Source: Candidatus Altimarinota bacterium
GTDB taxonomy: Bacteria > Patescibacteriota > Gracilibacteria > UBA4473
DNA length: 64,000 bases
Direction of reading: 5' to 3'
Assembly (NCBI GenBank): GCA_021734395.1
Contig: JAIPJB010000003.1
Coordinates: forward strand, 1 to 64,000
This document shows, in pieces, positions 7,934 through 15,620 of this stretch. Position 1 is the first letter of the stretch. The number at the start of each line of letters is the position of its first letter. The notes below the pieces were generated by a model, which worked only from the letters and a program-made list of their open reading frames with translations, was not told where the DNA came from and did not search any database. The position numbers were made by a program, and so were the translations under genes.

Positions 7934-8782
7934 TTATTCCCCAAACTTTCCTTTCAAGTACTTCCGCACCGCAATCCAGGCCCCCAAAACTCCCACCAGA
8001 CCTGTACAGAAAATTTCCCAGGAGAAAACCGAATTCCAGAGATAGAGGAAAACCTGCCCTCTGGGCAAGACTTCAATCTCTCGCAAAACAAAAACAAAAA
8101 GCAGAATTCCCAGTAACGCTGAGCACAGCCCCAAAAGCGCCCCTTCGACCAAAAATGGTCCCAGTATAAACTTAGGATCCGCGCCCACCAGACGCGCAAT
8201 GAAAACTTCATCTTTGCGGGAAAAAAGCACAATGCGAAATGTATTAAACGCCAGCAATACTCCTCCCGCCAAAAAGAGAATCCCTAACCATAGACTCGCG
8301 GTATTTACGCCATTTTGGACACGCAATAACTGATCCACAATGTGCACAAAATCCCGCTCCCCTTCTCTATCCCATTCTCCTACGACATTAGCCGTGTATC
8401 GATCTTTTTTGAGTACTTCAAATACATCAGAGACCTGCGACAGATCATCAAACTGAATATACAGCCGTGGCGGAATATCGACCCCTTCATACGTTTCCGC
8501 CTCAAGTAATTGTGGCTGAATAGCAAACTCAGAAAGTTCGTTTTTGAGAGCATCAAATTCAAAGGCATCATAATCCTCCTGCAAAACAACCGAGAAATCT
8601 GCTCGAGATTCCAGATTTTCCAGTGAATAATCCGCAAAAAAACGAACTGCAAAAACAAAATTCAAGAGAAAAATAATCAATGCTCCGAGTAAAATCGTCG
8701 TCCCCGACAGAAATTTATTCCGCCAGACTTGGATCGATCCTTCACGTAAACTTCTCTGCAGAAGTGCCTTGTTGATTTTCAT
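7934..8782 (-). CDS. ftsX: Cell division protein FtsX
   Basis: Integral membrane partner of the FtsE ATPase; the pair controls peptidoglycan hydrolases at the septum. The 282 residues have the family order: a short cytoplasmic N-terminus, TM1 (about 27-47), a large extracytoplasmic domain (about 50-165), then three further TM segments (about 170-190, 215-240 and 255-275). The FtsX signature is visible as the NTFRIVLFSRKDEVFIARLVGADPKFILGPFLVEG region (about 185-219). ftsE is not adjacent: the upstream gene is a nucleotidyltransferase, so the partner must be elsewhere. A TATACT box 14 nt before the ATG suggests its own promoter. Confidence 0.88.
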   Translation of the reverse strand: MKINKALLQRSLREGSIQVWRNKFLSGTTILLGALIIFLLNFVFAVRFFADYSLENLESRADFSVVLQEDYDAFEFDALKNELSEFAIQPQLLEAETYEGVDIPPRLYIQFDDLSQVSDVFEVLKKDRYTANVVGEWDREGERDFVHIVDQLLRVQNGVNTASLWLGILFLAGGVLLAFNTFRIVLFSRKDEVFIARLVGADPKFILGPFLVEGALLGLCSALLGILLFVFVLREIEVLPRGQVFLYLWNSVFSWEIFCTGLVGVLGAWIAVRKYLKGKFGE

Positions 8783-8796
8783 GTGTGTTTGTGAGG

Positions 8797-8802
8797 AGTA
8801 TA
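8797..8802 (-). promoter_or_regulatory. -10 box TATACT of ftsX
   Basis: TATACT on the minus strand, 14 nt before the ftsX ATG, with no Shine-Dalgarno sequence between. Confidence 0.5.
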
Positions 8803-8915
8803 ACCCTGCGCTCCTTCTTTGGCAAAGGCACGGAAGGGGCGAAAGAAAAGAGGGTTTTTTTTACCCCTTTCTTTGGTGGAATTGTCCCGTCTTCGTTGGA
8901 AGGAATTGGGGAGCT

Positions 8916-9314
8916 TCAAAACTTTGAACTTTTGAAAAATTCAGGCTGATACGCATTGATTCTCTCGATTTGAATATGAGGGAATGAGTTTCTGATCCAA
9001 GACGGTTCTTGCTGATCGTATCCCAAAAAGAGAATGTCTGGATTTTCTTCGCACAGAGTTTTCTGAAAATCTCCATCTCCCCTGCCCAATCGCACAGTGG
9101 CATTGGGAATATTCTGTGCCTCAACAGACTGAAACCGTTGGAGTTCTGATAAATGAGGTGATTTATTTTTTATTTTCTGAACCGTTTGATCCCGAGCCAC
9201 AACAATTGTCAGTTTCTCGACTTTTCGGCTTGCCTTCCAGAGCAGAAATTGGTGTCCCACATGCAATCGGTCGAACGTTCCCGCAATAAATCCTTTCGAA
9301 AATACACATTTCAT
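8916..9314 (-). CDS. Cytidylyltransferase-family nucleotidyltransferase (RibL/TagD/CoaD-like)
   Basis: A 132-residue HxGH-type nucleotidyltransferase. The nucleotide-binding motif is GTFDRLHVGHQFLL (about 13-26), followed by VVARDQTVQKIK, the PHLSELQRFQSV segment and ILFLGYDQQ near residue 100, where the SNxxT-like motif is usually found. GTFD-HVGH followed by VVARD and LGYDQ resembles archaeal FAD synthetase RibL and glycerol-3-phosphate cytidylyltransferases at least as well as pantetheine-phosphate adenylyltransferase, so the substrate is left open. It is monocistronic, with a TGC-TATAAT promoter ending 8 nt before the ATG. It is divergent from gatC. Confidence 0.7.
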   Translation of the reverse strand: MKCVFSKGFIAGTFDRLHVGHQFLLWKASRKVEKLTIVVARDQTVQKIKNKSPHLSELQRFQSVEAQNIPNATVRLGRGDGDFQKTLCEENPDILFLGYDQQEPSWIRNSFPHIQIERINAYQPEFFKSSKF

Positions 9315-9322
9315 CGTGAGAA

Positions 9323-9331
9323 ATTATAGCA
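9323..9331 (-). promoter_or_regulatory. Extended -10 (TGC-TATAAT) of the nucleotidyltransferase gene
   Basis: TGC TATAAT on the minus strand; the hexamer occupies 9323-9328 and leaves 8 nt to the ATG, so the mRNA is predicted to be leaderless or nearly so. Confidence 0.65.
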
Positions 9332-9343
9332 CGGAAATTCGTT

Positions 9344-9371
9344 TTGAAGTTTCGGGTCTTTTCTCTATACT
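9344..9371 (+). promoter_or_regulatory. Sigma-70 type promoter of the gatCA-carAB operon
   Basis: TTGAAG (9344-9349) and TATACT (9366-9371) are separated by 16 bp. The gatC ATG is at 9391, giving a predicted leader of about 12 nt. Confidence 0.65.
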
Positions 9372-9390
9372 TTCTCAAGACCAAGACCCC

Positions 9391-9675
9391 ATGATCAGCA
9401 AGAAAGAAATCAAACATATCGCTCATTTAGCGCGATTGGAATTATCCGACACAGAAGTCGAAAAATTCACCGATCAGATCGGTGATATTCTCGAATTTTT
9501 CAAACAGCTTCAGGAGGTCGATACTGACAAAGTCGCTGAAACATCACAGGTTACAGGACTAGAAAACGTATCCCGCAAAGACGAAATCAATGTCTTCAAC
9601 AACGAAGACGAACTGTTGGAATGTTCGCCTCATGAGATCGAAAATCAATCTATAAAAGTTCCCAAAATATTTTAG
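9391..9675 (+). CDS. gatC: Asp/Glu-tRNA amidotransferase subunit C (GatC)
   Basis: Small stabilising subunit of the GatCAB complex that converts mischarged Glu-tRNA-Gln and Asp-tRNA-Asn to the amidated forms. The N-terminal helix pair IKHIAHLARLELSDTEVEKF and the following DILEFFKQLQEVDT match the family. It has 94 residues, the usual length. The ATG at 9391 is chosen because homologues begin a few residues before the KHIAHLARL helix and because it sits just after a good promoter. It is directly followed by gatA with no intergenic base; gatB is 13 kb away at 23092-24519. Confidence 0.93.
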   Translation: MISKKEIKHIAHLARLELSDTEVEKFTDQIGDILEFFKQLQEVDTDKVAETSQVTGLENVSRKDEINVFNNEDELLECSPHEIENQSIKVPKIF

Positions 9676-11115
9676 ATGGAGATTACCAAGAAAAGTTTAG
9701 CCGAGCTTTCCACTCTCTTCCGAGAGAAAAAGCTCAGTTCTCGTGAAATAACCGAGGCATTTATTGCCAATGCGAAGAAAAAAGACCCAGAAATCAACGC
9801 CTTTGTGACCCAAACTTTTGATCTGGCACGAGAAATGGCAGACGCCGCCGATGCCCGACTCAAAAATGACGAATTGCTTTCTGATATCGACGGTATGCCA
9901 ATCACGCTCAAAGACGTGGTTTGTACTGACGGCATCAAAACTACTGCCAGTTCTAAAATTCTCGAAAACTTCACACCTCCCTACGATGCAACAGTCTGGA
10001 AAAAACTAAAAAGTGCTGGGGTTGTTCTTATGGGGAAAGTCAATACCGATGAATTTACTATGGGGGCCTCTACCGAGACATCAGCTTTTGGCGTGACTCG
10101 CAATCCTCATGATCCCACACGTGTTGCCGGTGGAAGCTCTGGTGGTTCGGCAGCCTCTGTAGCTGCAGAAATGTGCACAGGATCTATCGGTACCGATACC
10201 GGTGGATCAATTCGTCAACCAGCACACTTCTGTGGTGTAACAGGACTAAAGGTTACCTACGGCCGCGTGTCTCGTTGGGGAACTATTCCCATGGCTTCGA
10301 GCTTGGATACGGTTGGACCGATCGCCAAAACAGCCGAAGATTGTGCGATGATCTTGCAGGCTATTGCTGGACGGGACATGCTCGACTCTACAACTCCCAA
10401 TGAAATTGTCCCCGACTACAAAGCCGAACTCGAACAAAAAATATCAGATCTTACCATCGGCATCCCCAAAGAATATTTTCAGGAGGGAATCGATGAAAGT
10501 GTTTTGCAGATTATGGAATCCACCAAAGCTATTCTTCAGGAATTGGGGGCAAAACTGGTCGATGTTTCCTTGCCTCACACAAAATACGCTGTGCCCACCT
10601 ACTACATCATCGCTCCATCTGAAATTTCAGCCAATATGGCTCGATTTGATGGAATTCGTTTTGGACTCGGAGAAAAAGAAAAAAGCATTCACGAAATTTA
10701 TACCAAAACCCGAGAAAAAGGACTCGGCGATGAAGTAAAACGCCGAATTCTTATCGGAACGTATGCTTTGAGTTCTGGGTACTACGATGCGTTTTATCGT
10801 AAAGCCCAAAAAGTCAGAACCCTTATTAAACAAGATTTTGATACTGCTTTTGAAAATGTTGATGCGCTATTAACACCAGTAGCACCAACCCCAGCTTTTA
10901 AAGTCGGCGAAAATATCAATGATCCTTTGCAAATGTATCTCGCAGACGTCTTTACTATTGGCGCAAGTCTGGCCGGCATCTGTGGTGTCTCTACGCCTGT
11001 CGGACAGTCCTCTGAGAATCTTCCTATCGGAGCACAAATACTTGGACCTCGCTTTACTGAAGGACGAATTTTGCGCATTGCCCATCATATTCAAACCAAT
11101 ATTTCTACCCAATGA
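9676..11115 (+). CDS. gatA: Asp/Glu-tRNA amidotransferase subunit A (GatA)
   Basis: Amidase subunit that releases ammonia from glutamine for GatB. The 479-residue sequence carries the amidase signature region GGSSGGSAASVAAEM (about 155-169) and GTDTGGSIRQPAHFCG (about 174-189). Together with the Lys of ITLKDVV (about residue 78) these give the Ser-cisSer-Lys triad. MGASTETSAFG and NPHDPTRVAGG are also typical. It starts immediately after the gatC stop, and its TGA overlaps the carA ATG (ATGA). Coupling amidotransferase with carbamoyl-phosphate genes is functionally loose, though both consume glutamine. Confidence 0.96.
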   Translation: MEITKKSLAELSTLFREKKLSSREITEAFIANAKKKDPEINAFVTQTFDLAREMADAADARLKNDELLSDIDGMPITLKDVVCTDGIKTTASSKILENFTPPYDATVWKKLKSAGVVLMGKVNTDEFTMGASTETSAFGVTRNPHDPTRVAGGSSGGSAASVAAEMCTGSIGTDTGGSIRQPAHFCGVTGLKVTYGRVSRWGTIPMASSLDTVGPIAKTAEDCAMILQAIAGRDMLDSTTPNEIVPDYKAELEQKISDLTIGIPKEYFQEGIDESVLQIMESTKAILQELGAKLVDVSLPHTKYAVPTYYIIAPSEISANMARFDGIRFGLGEKEKSIHEIYTKTREKGLGDEVKRRILIGTYALSSGYYDAFYRKAQKVRTLIKQDFDTAFENVDALLTPVAPTPAFKVGENINDPLQMYLADVFTIGASLAGICGVSTPVGQSSENLPIGAQILGPRFTEGRILRIAHHIQTNISTQ

Positions 11116-12203
11116 AGCTTTTTCTGGAAAACGGCATAGTAATGGAAGGCCAATCGTTTGGAGCACAGGCTGAGTGTGAAGGAGAGGTCGTTTTTACTAC
11201 GGGTATGTCTGGGTATCTGGAAGTACTCACCGATCCGAGCTATTTTGGGCAGATTGTTTGCTTTACCTTTCCTCTGATCGGAAACTATGGGGTTTTTCAA
11301 CAAGAATCATTTCTCAATGATATTGATCGTATATATGAGTCCCATCGTATCTGGGCTCGAGGAGTCCTGGTAGCAGAACACTCTGAATCTTTTTCTCATG
11401 CTTTAGGAAAAAGCTCTTTTGCTCAGTGGCTGCAAAAACAAAAGATTCCCGCTCTTTCTAACATTGATACACGAGCGCTCACTCAAATTCTCCGTGAGCA
11501 CGGAACAATCTTAGGGAAAATTGGACACACGAAACCGAAAAACTTTCATGATCCACTCAAAGGGCGTTTTGTTCCTGAGGTCAGTCCGCAAAAAATGGAG
11601 ATCCTCGAACCCAAAAACTCAATCGGAAAAACCATCGCTTTCCTAGATTGTGGTGCCAAAAATGGTATTTTTCGAAATTTTTTACGCCGAGGAGTTCGGG
11701 TTTTACGACTGCCTTTTGATCAGAATCCTTTCGAATTAAAAGAAAAATTTGACGGACTGTTCCTTTCCAATGGTCCCGGAGATCCTGAGACAGTAACGGA
11801 AACAATCGAAATCACCCGCCAAGCACTCCAAAAAAATATTCCGATATTCGGTATTTGCTTGGGAAATCAGATTTTAGCACGAGCGGCTGGCGGGAAAACA
11901 AAAAAAATGAAATATGGTCATCGAGGGGTGAATCAGCCAGTGACTGACTTAAACTCGGGTTCAAAAAATTCCAAATCTAGGTTTAAACGGTGCTTAATCA
12001 CGACCCAAAATCATGGATTTGAAGTCGATGCCTCTTCCCTGCCCTCAGAATTCAAGGAGTGGATGATCAATCTCAATGATCAGTCCAATGAAGGTATCCG
12101 CCACAAGACAAAACCTGTTTTTTCCGTACAGTTTCATCCGGAGGCCTGTGCAGGTCCCGAAGACGCACAGTACTTATTTGATGAATTTATCGCGACGCTA
12201 TGA
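11112..12203 (+). CDS. carA: Carbamoyl-phosphate synthase small (glutaminase) subunit
   Basis: Hydrolyses glutamine and channels ammonia to CarB for carbamoyl phosphate, the precursor of pyrimidines and arginine. The N-terminal CarA-specific domain (about 1-150) shows GEVVFTTGMSGYLEVLTDPSY and NIDTRALTQILREHG. The class I glutaminase domain has FLSNGPGDPE, the nucleophile Cys in FGICLGNQ (about residue 254) and the His-Glu pair in QFHPEA (about 343). Its 363 residues are near normal. It overlaps gatA and carB by 4 nt each, so translation is coupled. Confidence 0.96.
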   Translation: MKLFLENGIVMEGQSFGAQAECEGEVVFTTGMSGYLEVLTDPSYFGQIVCFTFPLIGNYGVFQQESFLNDIDRIYESHRIWARGVLVAEHSESFSHALGKSSFAQWLQKQKIPALSNIDTRALTQILREHGTILGKIGHTKPKNFHDPLKGRFVPEVSPQKMEILEPKNSIGKTIAFLDCGAKNGIFRNFLRRGVRVLRLPFDQNPFELKEKFDGLFLSNGPGDPETVTETIEITRQALQKNIPIFGICLGNQILARAAGGKTKKMKYGHRGVNQPVTDLNSGSKNSKSRFKRCLITTQNHGFEVDASSLPSEFKEWMINLNDQSNEGIRHKTKPVFSVQFHPEACAGPEDAQYLFDEFIATL

Positions 12204-13843
12204 AGATTCTTTTGCTCGGTTCTGGCGCATTAAAGATTGGAGAGGCGGGAGAATTTGATTACTCCGGCTCTCAGGCCATTAAAGTCTTTCAGCGCAATGG
12301 TCACGAAGTTATTCTGATCAATCCCAATATTGCCACTATTCAGACAGACCCTGCCTCTTTCCATGAAAAAGGATTCGGAGCAAATAAAGTATATTTTTTA
12401 CCAGTGACGCCCCTTTTTGTCGAAAAAGTGATTCAGCAAGAAAAACCCGATGCCTTGGCGCTTTCTTTTGGGGGGCAAACCGCACTCAATTGTGGACTGA
12501 AGCTCAAAGAAAGCGGCATACTCAAAAAATATAAAGTGCGTGTTTTGGGAACACCAGTTGATGTGATTCAGGCCACGGAAGATCGAGAAATTTTCAAACA
12601 AAAATTGAAAGAAATCAGCATCTTAACTCCTCGATCTATCTCGGCCTATTCACTCAGCGAAGCGAAGCGTGCCGCAAAAAAAATAGGATTTCCTCTCATT
12701 ATTCGAGCGGGATTTGCGCTCGGAGGTCAAGGTTCTGGATTTTGTGAAAATGAAAAAAAATTCGAGCAGATGGTCTCTGAAGCACTGGTTTTTTCTCCCC
12801 AGGTCTTGGTGGAGGAGGATCTGCGCGGCTGGAAAGAAATCGAATACGAGGTCGTCCGTGATAGCGCTGATAATGCCATTACGGTGGTGAATATGGAAAA
12901 CTTTGATCCATTGGGAATCCATACCGGTGAATCCATCGTGATCTCTCCTTCTATGACACTCGCCAATACGGAATATCAATTACTCCGTACGGTATCGATC
13001 AAAACAATCCGACATCTGGGTATTGTCGGAGAATGCAATATCCAATTTGCTCTAAATCCTGATGATGACCATGACTATCGAGTTATTGAGGTCAATGCTC
13101 GGCTCAGTCGAAGTTCTGCCCTGGCCTCCAAAGCTTCCGGATATCCTTTAGCGGCCGTAGCAGCTGATATTATTCTGGGAAAAACAATGCCTGAAATTCC
13201 AAACGCCATCACGAAAGTCACGACCTCTTTTTTCGAACCGGCATTGGATTATTTGGCGGTTAAAATACCTCGTTGGGATCTGCAAAAATTCCGAAAAGTT
13301 TCTCAGACTATTTCAACAGAAATGAAATCTGTCGGAGAAGTTATGGCTCTGGGACGCAATTTTCCTGAATGTGTTCAGAAAGCCGTAAGGATGTTAAATA
13401 TCGGATCAGAAGGTGTTTTGGATTCGCCTGCAAAATTTCGCAATAAAAAAGAACTTCAAAAAAATATAGAAATTCCCTCTCCTCTGCGAATTTTTGCTGT
13501 CTCTTATGCGCTTTGGAAAAAGAAGTTTTCTATTGAGCAGATATACCAAATGACCAAAATAGATCGATGGTTTCTGCAACAATTGAAACGCATTACCGAT
13601 TGCGCTCAAGATTTGGAAAAGAAGAAATTAACTCCTGTATTGCTGGAGCAAGCAAAAGTTTTGGGATTTTCCGATCCGGAAATCGCTCGTCTTACCGGAA
13701 AAACCTCAAAAACTATTCGGCAACAGCGAAAAAAAGCACAGATTATTCCTGTTACCAAACAAATCGATACCTTGGCCGCAGAATTCCCGGCTCAGACAAA
13801 TTATCTCTATACCACTTACCTCGGAAAAAAGAACGATATTTAG
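12200..13843 (+). CDS. carB: Carbamoyl-phosphate synthase large subunit, N-terminal half only
   Basis: The 547 residues cover the carboxyphosphate-forming ATP-grasp domain and the following oligomerisation domain, and stop where the second ATP-grasp half should begin. LGSGALKIGEAGEFDYSGSQ and NPNIATIQTDP at the N-terminus match E. coli CarB residues about 10-50. EVNARLSRSSALASKASGYPLA (about 308-329) is the end of the first synthetase half, and NYLYTTY near residue 535 matches the linker before the second half. A complete CarB has about 1070 residues. The stop overlaps that of convergent rplS by 2 bp, so it is not an obvious break. Split large subunits are known in Methanocaldococcus jannaschii and Aquifex, so a second gene elsewhere is expected. 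Confidence 0.9.
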   Translation: MKILLLGSGALKIGEAGEFDYSGSQAIKVFQRNGHEVILINPNIATIQTDPASFHEKGFGANKVYFLPVTPLFVEKVIQQEKPDALALSFGGQTALNCGLKLKESGILKKYKVRVLGTPVDVIQATEDREIFKQKLKEISILTPRSISAYSLSEAKRAAKKIGFPLIIRAGFALGGQGSGFCENEKKFEQMVSEALVFSPQVLVEEDLRGWKEIEYEVVRDSADNAITVVNMENFDPLGIHTGESIVISPSMTLANTEYQLLRTVSIKTIRHLGIVGECNIQFALNPDDDHDYRVIEVNARLSRSSALASKASGYPLAAVAADIILGKTMPEIPNAITKVTTSFFEPALDYLAVKIPRWDLQKFRKVSQTISTEMKSVGEVMALGRNFPECVQKAVRMLNIGSEGVLDSPAKFRNKKELQKNIEIPSPLRIFAVSYALWKKKFSIEQIYQMTKIDRWFLQQLKRITDCAQDLEKKKLTPVLLEQAKVLGFSDPEIARLTGKTSKTIRQQRKKAQIIPVTKQIDTLAAEFPAQTNYLYTTYLGKKNDI

Positions 13844-14463
13844 CTTTCTTTTTTCTTCTCTTCCTCTTTTTCTTCACTCGCAGTTTCTTCTTTTTTTACT
13901 TCTTCTTCCTTTGCTGGTTCTTTTTTGAGTTCCGCTTCCTTTTTTGATTCAGTTTCTTCTTTCTTTTCGGGCTTAGCTTCTGAAGATTCTTGAACCTTCT
14001 CCTCTGTTTTTTCTGTCGCTTTTTCCTTTGATTCAACAGCAGAGTCATTCTGTTCTGAAACTTCTTCCGAAGCAGGTTCTTCCTGAGGAACATTGTATTT
14101 CTTTTCTTCAAGCGTAAAATCAATTTCCTTCAGTCGGAGGGCTTTTCCGGAAAGTTTTTTCAAAAAATTCAATTTTGAACGTCGAACCTTGTGAGCCCGT
14201 TGAACTTCTATTTTTACAATGCTGGGAGCATGAATCGGAAAAACTTTTTCCACCCCTATTCCTTCCGATACTTTGCGAACAGTAAATGTTTCTCCTACTC
14301 CCTCGCCTGCCCCAGTTCTAATAACCATCCCCTGGAAAACCTGAATTCGCTCCTTATTTCCTTCTTTAATCTTCTGATGGACACGAACCTGATATCCGGG
14401 ACGAATCTCGGGAACAGATGCTTTACAGCTTTTTTGTGAAACCTTTTGGAGTAATTGATCCAT
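13840..14463 (-). CDS. rplS: Ribosomal protein bL19 with long charged C-terminal tail
   Basis: bL19 sits at the 30S-50S interface of the ribosome. Residues about 1-115 are a normal L19, with PGYQVRVHQKIKEGNKERIQVFQGMVI split here by the GAGEGVGETFTVRKVSEGIGVEKVFPIHAP block and ending in RRSKLNFLK. The usual protein stops there, but this one continues to 207 residues with a low-complexity tail of Glu, Lys, Ser and Ala (about 125-207). The tail is probably disordered. It is read in the same frame without interruption and ends on overlapping stops with carB. A similar tail is not expected in standard bacteria, so this is a lineage-specific extension. Confidence 0.93.
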   Translation of the reverse strand: MDQLLQKVSQKSCKASVPEIRPGYQVRVHQKIKEGNKERIQVFQGMVIRTGAGEGVGETFTVRKVSEGIGVEKVFPIHAPSIVKIEVQRAHKVRRSKLNFLKKLSGKALRLKEIDFTLEEKKYNVPQEEPASEEVSEQNDSAVESKEKATEKTEEKVQESSEAKPEKKEETESKKEAELKKEPAKEEEVKKEETASEEKEEEKKKES

Positions 14464-14533
14464 AACAGCAAAATAAAAAACCGCGCGGATTATAGAAATA
14501 AAAAAAGAGTGTGCAAGTTTTTCTCTGCTCTTT

Positions 14534-15109
14534 TTATCCCATCACGAGTTTTTCTGTATCCTTTTTAAGTTTATTCTTGAGAACAAGGTTATCCTTATTG
14601 GCAAAAAGCTTCTGAACAAATTTGTCTTTCAATGTTAATCGATAGAGAAAGTCTTCTCGTGTCATCAGAACATACTTAACATCCTGATCCGGAAAATTTT
14701 TATCCAAAAATGCTTCTAATTCCGCTTTTTTTACATTTCCTACCAAAAAGAGATCTGTTTCTTCTTCATTATCAACAAATTGACCCGCCAAAACCAAAAT
14801 ATCAATATCGCCCAATTTTGAAACTTTCTTGAGAAAATCTTCATTGGTTTCATCTGTTTTTCTGATAATAGAGGTAAGTTCGTGGAGAAGTGGGAAATGC
14901 GGGTTAACACGATAATATTTTTTCCGATTTCGTTCACTCGATTTAAGGAGACCAATTTTTTCCAGATTTTCCAGCTCTCTGCGTAATGAATTAATCTGTT
15001 CATCTAAGATGCGAGTTAACTCACGAATAAAAAACTCCTCCTGTGGATTTGAGAGGAATTGCTGAAAAAGTTTCACGCGAGCGCCGGAGCCAAATATTTT
15101 CTTGAGCAT
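14534..15109 (-). CDS. Winged-helix regulator fused to nucleotidyltransferase-like domain
   Basis: A 191-residue protein. Residues about 1-75 form a winged helix (RVKLFQQFLSNPQEEFFIRELTRIL, then INSLRRELENLEKIGLL and the RNRKKYYRVN wing), of the ArsR/MarR-like type that senses DNA. Residues about 100-191 resemble a minimal nucleotidyltransferase-like domain (DIDILVLAG, ETDLFLVGNVKKAELEAFLDK, VKYVLMTREDFLYRLTLKD), apparently lacking a full Gly-Ser...Asp-x-Asp active site. The start is the ATG of MLKKIFGSG; the frame is open for another 63 codons upstream, but those residues look hydrophobic and random. Tandem dyads at 15259-15313 lie upstream and may be its own operators. Confidence 0.65.
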   Translation of the reverse strand: MLKKIFGSGARVKLFQQFLSNPQEEFFIRELTRILDEQINSLRRELENLEKIGLLKSSERNRKKYYRVNPHFPLLHELTSIIRKTDETNEDFLKKVSKLGDIDILVLAGQFVDNEEETDLFLVGNVKKAELEAFLDKNFPDQDVKYVLMTREDFLYRLTLKDKFVQKLFANKDNLVLKNKLKKDTEKLVMG

Positions 15110-15258
15110 TTTTTGTGCACAGAAACCTCGAGTACACAAAAAGTATTCGTTTCTTATAAAAAAGTCAAAACTTTTTTTAAGGAAAACCGGTTTAAGCGCT
15201 TCAATAAAGGAAAATATTGATAAAAAAAGATTCACATGAATCATATTTTTCATCAATA

Positions 15259-15313
15259 TTGTATAATTTTTTTGTTCAAAAGATAAATAATTGAACAATT
15301 TTTTTGTTCAAAA
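15259..15313. promoter_or_regulatory. Two tandem TTGAAC-N9-GTTCAA dyads (operator candidate)
   Basis: A perfect dyad TTGAAC-N9-GTTCAA is at 15291-15311. A variant, TTGTAT-N9-GTTCAA, is at 15259-15279, exactly 32 bp away (about three helical turns). Both have the spacer AATTTTTTT. The 17-mer AATTTTTTTGTTCAAAA is repeated at 15265-15281 and 15297-15313. The minus-strand box TACAAT (15258-15263) overlaps the variant dyad, so a bound protein could block transcription toward the 14534-15109 regulator. Further perfect dyads are at 31337-31357 and 61639-61659. Confidence 0.6.
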
Positions 15314-15321
15314 AGGGGTTA

Positions 15322-15347
15322 CAAAAAAACCTTTCTTTCCAGAAAGG
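15322..15347 (-). terminator. Rho-independent terminator after the 75-residue membrane protein
   Basis: CCTTTCT-GGAA-AGAAAGG on the minus strand followed by a run of seven T. It closes the tig / small membrane protein transcript. In the other direction the stem is followed by CTTTT and could also work weakly. Confidence 0.75.
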
Positions 15348-15372
15348 CTTTTCTCTTAACTCTAAATAAAGT

Positions 15373-15600
15373 TTAAAAATCCTCTTCTTCTTGTGCTGGC
15401 GTTTTCGCCGTAGCTCCTAATCCAATAAAGAACCCACACGCTATTCCTAATACCATCATCAAAACAAAACTAAAAAACAAACTCTGATTAATTGAGCTAA
15501 ACAAAACAAGAACGGGAACACTCATCGCAATATTTTCAAAGGCAATAATTAAACCGAAAATCCCAAACGCAAAGGCCAAAATGAAATAGGTTTTTCTCAT
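15373..15600 (-). CDS. Small two-helix membrane protein
   Basis: A 75-residue protein with two hydrophobic segments (about 4-26 and 34-62) and an acidic tail ending EEEDF. It begins 20 bp after the trigger factor stop on the same strand and is followed by a terminator, so it is probably co-transcribed with tig. The two-helix hairpin and Gly-rich second helix (GIACGFFIGLGA) are reminiscent of LapA-like small membrane proteins, but no conserved motif allows a firm name. The function is unknown. Confidence 0.55.
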   Translation of the reverse strand: MRKTYFILAFAFGIFGLIIAFENIAMSVPVLVLFSSINQSLFFSFVLMMVLGIACGFFIGLGATAKTPAQEEEDF

Positions 15601-15620
15601 GAGAAAAGAATGAAATCAGC

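Noticed and set aside
8783-8915. Possible terminator or attenuator upstream of ftsX (GGGT-T6-ACCC)
   Set aside because: The stem is only four to five strong pairs and the T run is in the loop, not after the stem.
942-12203. Possible TGA recoding to glycine, as in Gracilibacteria and SR1
   Set aside because: ppcA, gatA, carA, purM and fmt all end at TGA exactly where the families end.
13800-13860. Frameshift or assembly break truncating carB
   Set aside because: The end matches the natural domain linker, and the adjoining rplS gene is intact with an overlapping stop; no second-half sequence is visible in any frame.
15291-15311. TTGAAC-N9-GTTCAA as a LexA/SOS box
   Set aside because: Known Gram-positive-type LexA sites have GAAC-N4-GTTC and others differ in arm sequence; neighbouring genes are not SOS genes.
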